The notes: generated by a model from the sequence alone, not told the origin. Positions 9,267-19,283 are shown, counted from the stretch's first letter. The stretch is DNA of 41,787 bases from Acetobacter sp. AN02 (GCF_029759835.1 NZ_JAJJND010000012.1:1-41787), one strand, 5' to 3'. Translations and numbers: made by a program.

Positions 9267-10229
9267 TCAGATAACTTCATGATATCGCGCGATTTCTACC
9301 TTACCACCTCCCGGGGCATAGCGCTCCATATAGGACGGCGCGATCAGATCGAGCGGTGTTGCGCTGACGAAAAGCGCCGCGAGTCCCGGCATATCTCCGG
9401 AGACGACATTATCCACCAGCAGCATCTTCAGCTGATCGCGGGTCAGGAGGCGGCCGGGCAGCCGCTCCAGAAAGGCCGCCTGCAGCCTGGCCAGGCCTGA
9501 CGGAACCTGGAAGATGTCTTTCTCTCGTCCGGTCAGATTGAGGACCATCCGGGCGACATCCGTCATGGTCATCACCTCCGGGCCACCGAATTCCAGCGTG
9601 TACCCCACGCAGTCGGGATCAGCGGCAGCACGGACAACGCCTTCGGCAACATCCGCGACATAGACCGGCTGGATGCGTGTGCGTCCGCCATAGACCGGCA
9701 TGGCAAGAGGAACGTAGCGGGCGATCCCGCCAAGCATATTCAGAAAATGATCTTCCGGTCCGAAAATCACAGAGGCTCGGGTGATCGTCGCTCCTGCGAA
9801 TGCCTCCTGCACGGCCTGCTCCCCCGCAGCGCGTGAACGGCTGTAGTCTGACGGACCGGATGAGGACGCGCCGATCGCGGACATCTGCACCAGACGGGAA
9901 ACGCCGGCCTTTGCAGATACCCGGGCCACGATCCCCGCACCTCCGGCGTTCACCGCATCCAGCGCCTTGCGGGAAGACGCGCTCAGAATGGCAGCCAGAT
10001 TGATCACAAGGGAGGCTCCCTCCACGGCTGCGGCAACTTCTGCCTCCCGTGTGACAGGAGCCCAGACCGGTGCGATCTGCCCGACCACGCCCAGCGGGCG
10101 GAGTGCGGCAGCCCGGTCCGGACGTCTGCAGGCAACGCGCACCGCAAAGCCGCGCTCCGCCAGTTTTCTTACGACATAGCGTCCGAGAAAACCCGATCCC
10201 CCGAAAACCGTGGCTGTTTTCTGCTGCAT
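9267..10229 (-). CDS. NDUFA9-like NAD(P)-binding protein (atypical short-chain dehydrogenase/epimerase fold)
   Basis: A 320-residue Rossmann-fold protein of the complex I NDUFA9/NAD-dependent epimerase group. The N-terminal VFGGSGFLGRYVVRKL is the dinucleotide-binding turn. The segment VNLAAIL, then MSAIGAS and a Y-S-R-S-R-A region, matches the atypical SDR family, in which the classical YxxxK is altered (here DYSRSRA). Alphaproteobacterial homologues are commonly annotated as complex I assembly or NDUFA9-like, but the enzymatic role is uncertain. I chose the ATG at 10229, with AGGGATCGGGATC upstream; longer starts at 10247 and 10313 would add an N-terminal extension before the fold. The gene stands alone, divergent from the glutathione transferase gene at 10356. 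Confidence 0.85.
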   Translation of the reverse strand: MQQKTATVFGGSGFLGRYVVRKLAERGFAVRVACRRPDRAAALRPLGVVGQIAPVWAPVTREAEVAAAVEGASLVINLAAILSASSRKALDAVNAGGAGIVARVSAKAGVSRLVQMSAIGASSSGPSDYSRSRAAGEQAVQEAFAGATITRASVIFGPEDHFLNMLGGIARYVPLAMPVYGGRTRIQPVYVADVAEGVVRAAADPDCVGYTLEFGGPEVMTMTDVARMVLNLTGREKDIFQVPSGLARLQAAFLERLPGRLLTRDQLKMLLVDNVVSGDMPGLAALFVSATPLDLIAPSYMERYAPGGGKVEIARYHEVI

Positions 10230-10355
10230 GATCCCGATCCCTTCCATCTCATTGCGTATCTGCGCTGACTGTAACGCAGCGGACATAAAGAAAAAGATGC
10301 CGCATTCTGACATTCCGGGATATCACTCCCTGAAATCGCAGACAGGAGACATATT

Positions 10356-10967
10356 ATGAAACTGTATTACACACCGGGCGCCTGTTCTCTGGCCGCCCAC
10401 ATCATCCTGAATGAAACCGGTCTGGATTTTTCCATCGAAGCAGTCGACCTGAAAACAAAGACGCTTGCTGATGGCAGCGACTATCTGAAAATCAATCAGC
10501 GCGGCGCGGTTCCTGCCCTGGAAATTTCTCCCGGCGTCGTGATCACGCAGAACGTCGCGATCCTCACATGGATTGGTAACAGGTCCGATATTGCCGCCTT
10601 CCGGCCCGCTGCAGGCTCCGTCGAGCAGGCCAGACTTCTGGAAGCCATCGGTTTCTGTGAGGACGTGCACTCCGCATTCGGGCCGCTTTTCGCACCTGAC
10701 CTGCCCGATGTCGTCCGCGAGCGAATCCTCTCCATGAATACCCGCCGCATGACCCAGCTTGAGACCCTTCTCAAAGCCGGGGGTGGTGAATATATGCTGC
10801 CCGATCAGGGATTTACTCCGGCGGATGCACTGATTGCCGTCATCCTGAGCTGGGCGCCGCACGTGAACGTGGATATTTCCGCCTTCCCGACAGCCTGCGC
10901 CCTGCGTGATCGCGTAATGGCTCGCCCGTCGGCTCAGAAGGCCCTCAAAGCTGAAGGGCTGATCTGA
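10356..10967 (+). CDS. Glutathione S-transferase, beta class
   Basis: A 203-residue glutathione transferase with an N-terminal thioredoxin-like domain (about residues 1-78) and an all-helical C-terminal domain. MKLYYTPGACSLAAHI places Cys10 where bacterial beta-class GSTs carry the cysteine that interacts with glutathione. NQRGAVPALE supplies the cis-proline loop (Val-Pro) and TQNVAIL the gamma-glutamyl contact region. The length matches the E. coli GstA type (201). A strong AGGAG lies seven bases upstream of the ATG. The gene is monocistronic, with a strong terminator hairpin immediately after the stop. Its likely role is detoxification of electrophiles or peroxides in the cytoplasm; the substrate cannot be told from sequence. 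Confidence 0.93.
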   Translation: MKLYYTPGACSLAAHIILNETGLDFSIEAVDLKTKTLADGSDYLKINQRGAVPALEISPGVVITQNVAILTWIGNRSDIAAFRPAAGSVEQARLLEAIGFCEDVHSAFGPLFAPDLPDVVRERILSMNTRRMTQLETLLKAGGGEYMLPDQGFTPADALIAVILSWAPHVNVDISAFPTACALRDRVMARPSAQKALKAEGLI

Positions 10968-10973
10968 GGCATA

Positions 10974-11007
10974 CGGCTTCGGGGGAGTATTTCTCCTCCC
11001 GAAGCCG
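10974..11007. terminator. Bidirectional terminator between gst and holA
   Basis: CGGCTTCGGG pairs with CCCGAAGCCG over 10 bp around a GAG-rich loop. The hairpin lies seven bases after the GST stop and three bases after the holA stop on the other strand. It is followed by CTTTC on the plus strand. Its position between convergent genes suggests that it serves both. Confidence 0.75.
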
Positions 11008-11010
11008 CTT

Positions 11011-12033
11011 TCAGCCCGAACGGACCCGCCCGGCCCGGGCCGCCCGCAACGCAAGCGTCGTCAGATGGCGGCGGCACAGCAGAATATCGGGTGCGCCGCT
11101 CTGCTTGCAGGACAGTTCAAACTCCTGCGTACGGCGCGCTGCCTCCTCCAGACCATTCAGAGACCAGAGATCGAGCGCACGTCCGAAGCTCTGTGTCCGC
11201 TTGAAAAATACCGGCGGACGCAGCGTTTTCATAGCGTCTGCACGTGATCGCCCGTCCTGCATCGCTGCTGCCACACGCCGCAGCCGTCCGATGTGCGACA
11301 GCAGCACGCGGGCGACCGCCACCGGACTGACACCTTCCGACAGCGCTCTCTCCAGAGCGATATCTGCCGCAGCGGTCTGCCCTTCCATCGCATGGAAGGC
11401 CGCATCCTCCACGGAGACGGCGGCGCCGTCCCCGACAGCCTCACGCACATCTTCCAGGGACAGACTGCCGCCCAGCCCTGCGAAGAGGATCAGCTTTCCC
11501 ACTTCGCTGCGAACAACGGCCCGGTCCGCACCCAGACGTGACACCAGCCAGTCCAGCGCGTCCGGATCGATTCTCACCTTCTCCTCGGCGAACATCGCGG
11601 AAACCGTCGTTCCCAGCGCCCGTCCTTCCTCCGGGTAGCATCCGACAGAAGCGGCATCCCTACGCCCCTCTGCCAGCACTCTGAGTTTTGCGCGGGCGGG
11701 CAGGTTGCCGCCCTCCACCACGATGACCGTATCGCCCGGCTCGTCCAGCACCGCAGCCAGCGGTCCGGCCAGACCATCCGTCCCCTCACGCACGCGGACG
11801 ACGCGCCGCCCGCCCGTCAGAGAGAGTGCCGCGGCTTCTTCCGCCAGCCGCTCATGATCCTCTTTCGTCAGGACGGAGACACGGAACGGATCGTCCTGCC
11901 CTCCGGCAACAGCCTGCACGATTTCGGCTGCCAGCTCCCGGATCAGCCCCGTGTCCTCTCCGTGCAGCAGAACGAATCGCCAGGGAACACCTGACCGGAT
12001 TTCCCTGCGAAGCTGACGGGCATCGGTTTTCAC
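11011..12033 (-). CDS. holA: DNA polymerase III, delta subunit
   Basis: A 340-residue HolA, the clamp-loader subunit that opens the beta sliding clamp. The N-terminal segment VPWRFVLLHGEDTGLIRE is the family's start of the AAA-like fold, followed by a degenerate nucleotide fold and the C-terminal helical collar domain (HIGRLRRVAAAM and following). The length is normal (E. coli 343). The start codon is GTG at 12033, without a clear Shine-Dalgarno sequence. It lies 18 bases after lptE, so translation may depend on the upstream gene. It is the last gene of leuS-lptE-holA, an arrangement common in alphaproteobacteria. Confidence 0.92.
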   Translation of the reverse strand: MKTDARQLRREIRSGVPWRFVLLHGEDTGLIRELAAEIVQAVAGGQDDPFRVSVLTKEDHERLAEEAAALSLTGGRRVVRVREGTDGLAGPLAAVLDEPGDTVIVVEGGNLPARAKLRVLAEGRRDAASVGCYPEEGRALGTTVSAMFAEEKVRIDPDALDWLVSRLGADRAVVRSEVGKLILFAGLGGSLSLEDVREAVGDGAAVSVEDAAFHAMEGQTAAADIALERALSEGVSPVAVARVLLSHIGRLRRVAAAMQDGRSRADAMKTLRPPVFFKRTQSFGRALDLWSLNGLEEAARRTQEFELSCKQSGAPDILLCRRHLTTLALRAARAGRVRSG

Positions 12034-12051
12034 GACCGGAAATCAGCCGGG

Positions 12052-12768
12052 CTATCGCCCGCTGCCTCCCTCCGTGTCGCGTCCTGTCGCCAGGGCGGGC
12101 ATACCGTCCTCTCCCGCAGCCTGCTGCGGCTGTTCCTGGCTGGATGTCGGCAGCATGCTTGAATCCTGGTAGTAGACGGGGGCCTGCTTCGGACGCGCCG
12201 GAGCGTTACGATGCCCGCGGAACCAGATGGAAACCTGCTGGGTGATCTGCTCCGCCAGGGTCTGTGCGATCCGGGCGCGGACGGTGTCCATATTCATATT
12301 CTGCGCGAAAACCTGCTGGTACGTGACTGTCATGCCGTCGAGCGTGGTGGCGTCACCCTGCGCCAGAAGCACGGGTGACTGCGCAACGGTATAGAGTCGC
12401 CAGTGCGCATATCCACTCATACGGGTCCGGCCGGACGTGTTGTCCGCATGAATATCGACCGCCTCACCCGGCATTGAATAGCTCACCCGCAGCGTATAGC
12501 CGTCCGGCTCCTCCGGCCCGTCTCCTGCCATGTTCTCCTGAAGCGCCAGCCGCAGGAGCTGTCCCGGTCTGTCCGATATTCCGGCGACGTAGACCTTCTT
12601 GAGCTCGGCGGCGACATCGGCCTCCTGCTCTGATGTGCCGTAAAGCGGGTGAAATCCGCAGCCGGCAAGAGCCGGAGAGAGAATCGCAAGCACAAACCCC
12701 GTGCGGAGCCATGCGGCAGCTTTCTTTCCGGCGATATTTCCTGCTGCCTTTCCGACCCGGTCCATCAT
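12052..12768 (-). CDS. lptE: LPS-assembly lipoprotein LptE
   Basis: A 238-residue outer-membrane lipoprotein that plugs and supports LptD in inserting lipopolysaccharide. The signal peptide ends in the lipobox LAGC (Cys37) and is followed by the family hallmark GFHPLYG. The mature part carries the LptE alpha/beta sandwich. A Pro/Gln-rich tail follows residue 190 and ends in GRDTEGGSGR, longer than in E. coli (193 residues in total). The start ATG directly abuts the leuS stop codon; two consecutive ATGs are available at 12768 and 12765. Translation is probably coupled to leuS, with AAGGG inside the end of leuS acting as ribosome-binding site. Confidence 0.92.
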   Translation of the reverse strand: MMDRVGKAAGNIAGKKAAAWLRTGFVLAILSPALAGCGFHPLYGTSEQEADVAAELKKVYVAGISDRPGQLLRLALQENMAGDGPEEPDGYTLRVSYSMPGEAVDIHADNTSGRTRMSGYAHWRLYTVAQSPVLLAQGDATTLDGMTVTYQQVFAQNMNMDTVRARIAQTLAEQITQQVSIWFRGHRNAPARPKQAPVYYQDSSMLPTSSQEQPQQAAGEDGMPALATGRDTEGGSGR

Positions 12769-15375
12769 TCAGCCCTTCACCACGAAATTGACGATCCGGT
12801 TCGGCACGTGAATGCGCTTGACGATCGTCTTCCCCTCAAGCGCGCGGGCAACATTGGGTTCCGCCTCCGCACGGGCCATCACGGCTGCCGGATCCTCATC
12901 CGGCTCCGCCTCGATCGTCCCCCGGAGCTTACCCAGAACCTGCACGCCCAGAATCATTTTCTGCGCTGCCAGCAGAGCCGGCTCCGCCTGCGGCCAGGCC
13001 CGCCGGGCAACCAGCACGCCCTCCGACTCCAGGGCCGCCATCATCTCTTCCGCCAGATGCGGCATCATCGGCGCGACCAGCAGGCAGAGCGTCAGGGCAG
13101 CCTCGCGCCGGGCGAACGCCATCCCCTCACCCTGCGCTTTCTCCGCACCGGACAGGGCGGAAGTCAGTTCGTGAATTCTCGCCACCGCAACGTTGATTGC
13201 AAACCCTTCCAGAGCTTCCGTCACCGCGGCAATCGTCCGGTGAGTCGTGCGCCGCAGAGCATCGGCCTCAGCAGAGATCTCTGCAGGAAGTGCTGCCCTG
13301 GCGTCAGTATCCGCAGCAACCTGCAGGACCGCGCGGAACAGGCGCTGCACGTAGCGACCTGAACCGGTGACGCCCGCCTCGGTCCACTCCATATCGCGCT
13401 CCGGCGGGCTGTCCGACAGGACGAACCAGCGTGCCGTATCCGCACCGAAGCGCTCGATGATCGCAACCGGCGCCACCGTATTGCGCTTCGATTTGGACAT
13501 CTTCTCGACGCGGCCCACGGTCACCGGGCGGCCCGTCTCGCGGTGCTCGGCATCCGTGCCTTTACGGACAACCTCTTCGGGATAGAGCCAGTTACCGGCC
13601 TCATCCCTGTAGCTCTCGTGATTGACCATCCCCTGGGTGAACAGCCCGGCAAACGGCTCCGTGATATCCAGATGACCGGTCTCTCTCATCGCCCGGGTAA
13701 AGAAGCGGGCATAGAGCAGATGCAGAATCGCGTGCTCGATTCCGCCGATATACTGATCCACGGCTAGCCAACCGTCAGCCGCAGCACGCACCGTCGGGGA
13801 TGCGTCATGCGGGGCTGTAAAGCGTGCGAAATACCAGGAACTGTCCACGAATGTATCGAATGTGTCCGTCTCACGCCGGGCGGGCTTCCCGCAGGACGGA
13901 CAGGACACGTGCTTCCAGCGAGGATGATGATCCAGAGGATTGCCAGGCCGGTCAAACGTCACGTCTTCCGGCAATTCCACCGGAAGCTGTGCGTCCGGCA
14001 CGGGAACGGGACCGCAGGATTCGCAGTGGATGACAGGAATCGGACAGCCCCAGTAGCGCTGACGTGAGACGCCCCAGTCACGCAGGCGCCAGTTCACGAC
14101 CTTGCAGCCGACTCCCGTCGCCTCAAGGCGCTCAATGGCCTTCGCCCGGGCGGCCTCAGTGTCCAGACCGTCGAGAAAGCCGGAGTTGATCATGGTACCG
14201 TCGCCGGTCCAGGCCGTATCTCCGATGCTGTATGTTTCCTGCGATTCGCCCTCCGGCAGCACCACCGGCACGACCGGCAGATCGTATTTCCGTGCGAAAT
14301 CCAGATCGCGCTGATCACCTGAAGGGCAGCCGAACAGGGCGCCGGTTCCGTAATCCGTCAGAACGAAATTCGCGATCCAGACGGGAAAGCTCTGACCGGG
14401 GAGGAACGGGTGCATTACCCTCAGACCCGTGTCGAAGCCGCGCTTCTCGGCCGTCTCGATCGACTCGACCGATGTACCAAGCCGACGACACTCCGCGACG
14501 AACTCTGCAGCCGCAGGATTGTGCTGTGCAACCCCTGCGGCCAGCGGATGATCCGCGGCGATGGCCAGAAAGGACATGCCGAAGAGCGTGTCGGGACGTG
14601 TCGTGAAGACCTCGACCGTCTCCTGCGCATTTTCAGGTGGATTTTCCAGGGAAAACCGCAGACGGGCACCTTCGGAACGGCCGATCCAGCGCTCCTGCAT
14701 GAGCCTGACCCGTTCCGGCCAGCGATCAAGCGTCTTCAGCCCGTCAAGCAGTTCTTCCGCGAAATCGGTGATCTTCAGAAACCACTGCGACAGTTTCTTT
14801 TTCTCGATCGGCGCGCCGGAGCGCCAGCCCTTGCCATCGATCACCTGCTCATTCGCAAGTACGGTATGATCCACCGGATCCCAGTTCACCCAGGACTCAC
14901 GACGCTCGACCAGTCCGGCCTTAAGGAAATCAAGGAAGAGCTTCTGCTGTTTTCCGTAATATTCCGGCAGGCAGGTTGCGATCTCACGATCCCAGTTGAG
15001 CGAAAAACCGAGCCGCTGCAGTGTGCCCCGCATCGCCGCGATATTATCCAGTGTCCACTGACGCGGATGCACGCCACGCTCGCGCGCCGCATTTTCCGCA
15101 GGAAGGCCGAACGCATCCCATCCCATCGGATGCAGCACGGAAAACCCCTGCGCCCGTTTGTAACGCGCGACCACATCCCCCAGGGCATAATTCCGCACAT
15201 GTCCCATGTGCAGCTGGCCTGAAGGATAGGGAAACATCTCCAGCACATAATATTTCGGCTTATCTGCCGGCGGAACATCCGGAACCGCGAAGACGCCCGC
15301 CCTGTCCCATTCTGCCTGCCAGCGAGGCTCAGCCTGGTGAAAATCATAGGTCCGGGAAGACTGGTCCGCACTCAT
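12769..15375 (-). CDS. leuS: Leucyl-tRNA synthetase
   Basis: An 868-residue class-I aminoacyl-tRNA synthetase that charges tRNA-Leu. The HIGH motif appears as HMGH (residues 56-59) within [16 protein letters not shown], and the KMSKS motif is exact (residues 625-629). The intervening CP1 editing domain has TTRPDTLFG (threonine-rich editing site), and a zinc-like CESCG...CPSCGKPA pair sits before the catalytic closing region. Full length for the family. The Shine-Dalgarno sequence before the ATG at 15375 is weak. The gene heads the leuS-lptE-holA operon. Confidence 0.98.
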   Translation of the reverse strand: MSADQSSRTYDFHQAEPRWQAEWDRAGVFAVPDVPPADKPKYYVLEMFPYPSGQLHMGHVRNYALGDVVARYKRAQGFSVLHPMGWDAFGLPAENAARERGVHPRQWTLDNIAAMRGTLQRLGFSLNWDREIATCLPEYYGKQQKLFLDFLKAGLVERRESWVNWDPVDHTVLANEQVIDGKGWRSGAPIEKKKLSQWFLKITDFAEELLDGLKTLDRWPERVRLMQERWIGRSEGARLRFSLENPPENAQETVEVFTTRPDTLFGMSFLAIAADHPLAAGVAQHNPAAAEFVAECRRLGTSVESIETAEKRGFDTGLRVMHPFLPGQSFPVWIANFVLTDYGTGALFGCPSGDQRDLDFARKYDLPVVPVVLPEGESQETYSIGDTAWTGDGTMINSGFLDGLDTEAARAKAIERLEATGVGCKVVNWRLRDWGVSRQRYWGCPIPVIHCESCGPVPVPDAQLPVELPEDVTFDRPGNPLDHHPRWKHVSCPSCGKPARRETDTFDTFVDSSWYFARFTAPHDASPTVRAAADGWLAVDQYIGGIEHAILHLLYARFFTRAMRETGHLDITEPFAGLFTQGMVNHESYRDEAGNWLYPEEVVRKGTDAEHRETGRPVTVGRVEKMSKSKRNTVAPVAIIERFGADTARWFVLSDSPPERDMEWTEAGVTGSGRYVQRLFRAVLQVAADTDARAALPAEISAEADALRRTTHRTIAAVTEALEGFAINVAVARIHELTSALSGAEKAQGEGMAFARREAALTLCLLVAPMMPHLAEEMMAALESEGVLVARRAWPQAEPALLAAQKMILGVQVLGKLRGTIEAEPDEDPAAVMARAEAEPNVARALEGKTIVKRIHVPNRIVNFVVKG

Positions 15376-15454
15376 CAGCTTATTTTATCCGCATATCAGA
15401 AAAAGGCCGGACAGCAGGCTGCCCGGGACAGTATGAACTCTGCCTGAACCATAA

Positions 15455-15477
15455 CCGGGCCGGACAAGCAGGCCCGG
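15455..15477 (-). terminator. Hairpin after the DUF3576 gene
   Basis: CCGGGCC (15455-15461) and GGCCCGG (15471-15477) form a 7-bp GC stem with a 9-base loop, 12 bases downstream of the minus-strand stop at 15490. On that strand it is followed by TTATGG rather than a long U-run. It may only partly separate this gene from leuS. Confidence 0.5.
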
Positions 15478-15489
15478 CCTTACCGGGGA

Positions 15490-16017
15490 TCAGTCGTCCC
15501 GACCGCCATTATCCGCCCGGAGCTGCCGGGCACGGGTCAGGATTTTTGTCGTGATGTCAGACGCCGTGTTAGGGGACGGGGGCGTATCGACCCAGCTTCC
15601 GCCCTCAAGCTGCTGACGGAAAACGGAAACACGCAGCGCGTCGGAGCGAAGGCGACGATCCAGCACATAGGCGGTGATCTTGAACCTCTCCCCCTGTGCC
15701 GCCGGAGGCGTGTACCAGTCCGTCAGGATGAAGCCGCCCACCGCATCCGCACTTGCCAGAGGCATGAAGGACAGTGTGTCGAGCGCGCCGCGCCAGAGAT
15801 AGGCATTGACTCCGCCCAGCTTTGCATCCCCGCCGGAAGCGCCCTTATCCTCGGCCAGAAGATGATTGCGCGGTGTCGTCAGATCGCTCGCCTTGTCCGG
15901 GCCGGAAGAGCAGGCCGACAGACCGGCAGCAGTACCGGCCACAAGGAGCACACAGAGAGACTGACGGGCAGAGCTGCCGGTCCGGCGGCTGTCAGAACGG
16001 ATAATTCCTCGACGCAT
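15490..16017 (-). CDS. DUF3576 domain lipoprotein
   Basis: A 175-residue predicted lipoprotein. Its signal sequence ends in LSAC with Cys36, and residues about 67-165 match the DUF3576 pattern (GGVNAYLWRGALDTLSFMPL and GGFILTDWYTPP). Members are alphaproteobacterial lipoproteins of unknown function, repeatedly found next to leuS and lptE, which suggests a role in envelope assembly (inference). AGGA lies about six bases before the ATG. A residue other than Asp follows the lipidated Cys, consistent with outer-membrane sorting. Confidence 0.88.
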   Translation of the reverse strand: MRRGIIRSDSRRTGSSARQSLCVLLVAGTAAGLSACSSGPDKASDLTTPRNHLLAEDKGASGGDAKLGGVNAYLWRGALDTLSFMPLASADAVGGFILTDWYTPPAAQGERFKITAYVLDRRLRSDALRVSVFRQQLEGGSWVDTPPSPNTASDITTKILTRARQLRADNGGRDD

Positions 16018-16100
16018 GGTGATCCTGTCTCTCCCGGGATGCCGACAGCGGATGTTTGCATGAAGCAGACCGGCGCGGACCGCTTCTCTTTCCGCTTTCT

Positions 16101-18233
16101 TTACCCGCAGAGAACTCCTGCGCCAAGCGTCTCCGGCATTCCCGAAGCCGTCAGCCCCTGCCTGAGGCGCTCTATATGCTCTGGGCAGAGGTAGTTATAG
16201 CGGGCAAGAATCTTTTCCGTTGTCAGCTCCGGGCAGCGGAACAGCAGACGTTTCCGGATATCCTCGAGCTCTGCCTCATCCTGTCCTTCCGTCATCGTGC
16301 CGGCAATGGCCAGAAACAGAACCATCAGCCCGCTCTGCGCCGGAAAAATCGCCAGTCCTTCCCGCACGGCCCGCAGCGCCTCTCCGGAGCGCCCTGCCAG
16401 AAACAGTGCCAGAACAGTCTCGGCGCGGAACATCAGCAGCAGCGGATAGGCCGGGATCATGGACTGCACGTCCTCCCGCATCTGCGCGCATGCGGATGCG
16501 TTCCCTTCCGCCAGAGCGGCAAAGGACTGCGTAAGAGCGAAAACATTCCGCCGCTCCGTCACCGGTGCATTCTGCAGCAGTGCAAGACCCTCTTTTCTCC
16601 GCAGAGGATCCTGCAGCAGAGCGCGGGACAGCAGCAGGCGGACCGCAGCACTTTCAGGGAGGCGCGCCGCCAGAACCCGGGCGGCATCGCAGGCGCGCTG
16701 CAGCCAGTCCCGCTTCTCGACCTCCCAGCTGTCCTGAATCTGCACGAGGAGAACCAGCGCGAGACAGAGATAATGGAACGGACGCTCCGGCTCGCTCTCA
16801 AGCGCCTTCAGCAGCAGATGCTCGGCCTCCTCACGCGCACCGGTTTCGTTGCGCAGAAGCAGTCCGAGGGCCCTGAAAGCCATCTGCAGAGGAGAAAGTG
16901 AGGCCACGAGACGAGGCAGGATATTCCGGCTTTCCGCGATCAGGATACGCCACGTCGCATCACAGATCACCTGATCGACGTATTTTTCCGGCGTTCCGTC
17001 GGACAGCTCAAGCCGCTCGGCCCAGATCAGTGCATTGTCACGGCGGACATCATGAAGACGCAGCAGCAGAAAAATCCGCTGCACGCCCTGGAATTTCCGG
17101 GCGGCCTCAGACACTCTGAGCACACCTGAGAACACGTAATCGGCGTCAGTGCGCCGTCCGGACAGAGCTTCCTCGGGAGACGGTCCGGCGCTCTGCCCGA
17201 TCTTCACGTCCGGCTCATCCGCCGGCTCGATCATCTGGAACAGACCGTCGCGGTTCATGCCCTCGGTCAGTGTGTCCGTCACGATCTGCGCCATATCGGC
17301 CAGTGCCGGATCCGGAGAGAGCACCCGCAGCGCACGGATCTCAACCCTCAGAACCCGGCCCTCCGGAAGTCCTTCCTCCTGAAAGGAGCCGCTGCGCACA
17401 GGCGCCAGGCCGGAGGTATCTGCCCCTCTCCCGTCCTCGGTGTCATCACCACGTCGTATCTCAGAACTGTCAGCGTCCCGTCTTCCGCTCCGCAGCCGGC
17501 TGATCAGATCCACGATGGCAGGAGAAGGCTCACAGCCGCGTATGTTCCGGAATATCTCGCTGCACTCCGCAGCCGCCTGCAGGGCCGCCGCCTGCTCCCC
17601 GTGAGAAGCCAGAAAGCGCAGATAGGTCCGCCAGCCCGTCTCGCTCAGCTCATCCAGCGCCAGAAGCCGCCGGGCCGCCTGCTCCCGATGCTCCGGATCT
17701 GCCAGGGTCTGGGCCGCCTGCTCCAGCACGCTGGTCAGATGCCGGCGCAGGGCACCGCGCTGCTCGTTCAGCCAGTCATCGAAGGCACCGTCGATGCCGT
17801 TCAGATCCGGCGCCAGCATACCATCCGTTTCCGGCAGCTTGAGGATATTGCCCGGTCCCGCATTAAAGTAGCGCTCCACATCCACGCTGGCCAGAACCGG
17901 CCTCAGCGAAAGCGTGTGGCGCTGCACGTCTATGATATCAGTTCCGAGTGGCCGGAGGGCTTCAGCCAGACGGTGAATTTCCTGCCGCAGGGAGGCGCGC
18001 GCCTGATCATCCGAACGGCGGCTCCACAACAGACCCGACAGAGCCCGGCGCGCGACCGGACGCCGCTCCGACAGCGCCAGTATGGCCAGGACGCCTTTCG
18101 TTTTCGCACCGACCGGCAGAAGCGATGTACCGTCAAGAGTGGTCGCGGACATCGGCGCCAGAAGATCAATCCGGAAAATCGCCGCATCGGGCTTGCGCAG
18201 GGCAGGCTTGGCAATCTCGTACACGCTGAACAC
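16101..18233 (-). CDS. SARP/BTAD-type transcriptional regulator
   Basis: A 710-residue regulator. Residues about 20-110 form a winged-helix DNA-binding domain of the OmpR/SARP type (LLPVGAKTKGVLAILALS, then RRALSGLLWSRRSDDQARASLRQEIHRL). A BTAD helical domain follows at about 115-250 (RRLLALDELSETGWRTYLRFLASHGEQAAALQ). After a low-complexity linker (about 250-290) there is a TolB/CadC-like sensor segment (ALADMAQIVTDTLTEGMNRDG) and TPR-like helices to the end. No membrane segment is evident, so it is probably cytosolic. The start is GTG at 18233 with GGGAG close upstream; another GTG three codons later has better spacing. It is divergent from the J-domain gene; its target is unknown. Confidence 0.8.
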   Translation of the reverse strand: MFSVYEIAKPALRKPDAAIFRIDLLAPMSATTLDGTSLLPVGAKTKGVLAILALSERRPVARRALSGLLWSRRSDDQARASLRQEIHRLAEALRPLGTDIIDVQRHTLSLRPVLASVDVERYFNAGPGNILKLPETDGMLAPDLNGIDGAFDDWLNEQRGALRRHLTSVLEQAAQTLADPEHREQAARRLLALDELSETGWRTYLRFLASHGEQAAALQAAAECSEIFRNIRGCEPSPAIVDLISRLRSGRRDADSSEIRRGDDTEDGRGADTSGLAPVRSGSFQEEGLPEGRVLRVEIRALRVLSPDPALADMAQIVTDTLTEGMNRDGLFQMIEPADEPDVKIGQSAGPSPEEALSGRRTDADYVFSGVLRVSEAARKFQGVQRIFLLLRLHDVRRDNALIWAERLELSDGTPEKYVDQVICDATWRILIAESRNILPRLVASLSPLQMAFRALGLLLRNETGAREEAEHLLLKALESEPERPFHYLCLALVLLVQIQDSWEVEKRDWLQRACDAARVLAARLPESAAVRLLLSRALLQDPLRRKEGLALLQNAPVTERRNVFALTQSFAALAEGNASACAQMREDVQSMIPAYPLLLMFRAETVLALFLAGRSGEALRAVREGLAIFPAQSGLMVLFLAIAGTMTEGQDEAELEDIRKRLLFRCPELTTEKILARYNYLCPEHIERLRQGLTASGMPETLGAGVLCG

Positions 18234-18287
18234 TTTCTCCCACCCGGCCCGGAATCAGGAAAACACCCCTGAATCGCAAGCCGGATA

Positions 18288-18315
18288 TCCCGGTGACGGA
18301 GTATCTCCGCCGGGA
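18288..18315. promoter_or_regulatory. Hairpin in the divergent promoter region of the regulator and J-domain genes
   Basis: TCCCGG-tga-CGGAG-tat-CTCCG-CCGGGA forms a strong stem interrupted by three unpaired bases. It lies 54 bases upstream of the regulator start, in the 214-bp gap between divergent genes. An AT-rich patch at 18330-18352 is the most promoter-like stretch for the plus-strand gene. The hairpin could be an operator or the 5' leader of the regulator mRNA. Confidence 0.35.
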
Positions 18316-18447
18316 AGAATGACTCTTCTTTCGATAAAATATCATAAATTACACGACCTTCCACCTGACTTTTCTTCCCGCCCCGCAACATCCGTATATT
18401 TCGGCGGCGAATGGCGCACCGGCGGCGAAGGTGATACAGTCGGGCTC

Positions 18448-19278
18448 ATGGCTATGTGGGGTAAATTTTTCGGCGGTGTCGCCGGGTTCGCGATGGCCGG
18501 TCCGGCCGGGGCCCTCATCGGCACGGCGCTGGGGCATGCTGCCGATCGCGGCGCGCTGCTTGATCCGCCCCAGGGCGGAGGATGGAGCGATAACTGGCGC
18601 GCCCGGGCGAATCCGGATCTCGGTGGCGCGGCCACATTCGTTGCCGCGAAAATCGCCGCTGCTGCCGGAAAGAAAGATCAGCTTCTGGCAATCTGCAGTG
18701 TCGCGCTGTCTGCAAAACTTGCGAAATGTGATGGCCCGGTCAATCGCCGGGAAATCGATGCATTCCGGCGGAAATTCAGAATCGCTCCTGAAGGTGCGGC
18801 GGAGGTCGGACGCCTGTTCGACATGTCCCGGCAGCGCACCGACGATTTCGAATATTTCGCCCGCGAACTGGCCCCGGCTTTTGCAGCCGATAAAGGCCCG
18901 CTGGAAGACCTTCTTTCCTCCCTGTTCTTCGTCGCCCGGGCGGATGCCGGATCTGATGGCGCCATCACGCCGGAGGAGCGACGCTTCCTCAGACGCGTGC
19001 ATCAGGCACTTGGCCTGGGACCGGGAGCCTGGGACCGGGCGGAAGCCGGTCGTGCACGGCCGTCCATGGCCGAAGGGGACGCCTATACCGTTCTGGGAGT
19101 GGTGATCTCGGACTCCGACGAAACGATTCGTATGGCGTGGCGCGCTCTCGTCAGGACTTACCACCCGGACCTGATGCAGGCCCGCGGAGCGTCTCCTGAA
19201 GAACTGGCCGCTGCAGCCGAGAAAGTCTCGCGTATCAATGCTGCCTGGGATGTCATCAGACGGGACCGGCGACTCTGA
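18448..19278 (+). CDS. TerB-like/J-domain co-chaperone (DjlA-type)
   Basis: A 276-residue protein. It starts with a glycine/alanine-rich hydrophobic segment (residues about 5-33, FFGGVAGFAMAGPAGALIGTALG) that could insert in the membrane as in DjlA. A helical TerB-like domain (about 65-185) follows, and then a C-terminal J domain with the catalytic HPD at 239-241 (RTYHPDL). J domains stimulate DnaK ATPase. The ATG at 18448 is chosen because homology starts there; another ATG two codons later is possible, and neither has a strong ribosome-binding site. Reading could continue open upstream to 18082, but that part is antisense to the regulator gene and looks non-coding. Confidence 0.85.
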   Translation: MAMWGKFFGGVAGFAMAGPAGALIGTALGHAADRGALLDPPQGGGWSDNWRARANPDLGGAATFVAAKIAAAAGKKDQLLAICSVALSAKLAKCDGPVNRREIDAFRRKFRIAPEGAAEVGRLFDMSRQRTDDFEYFARELAPAFAADKGPLEDLLSSLFFVARADAGSDGAITPEERRFLRRVHQALGLGPGAWDRAEAGRARPSMAEGDAYTVLGVVISDSDETIRMAWRALVRTYHPDLMQARGASPEELAAAAEKVSRINAAWDVIRRDRRL

Positions 19279-19283
19279 TCCGA

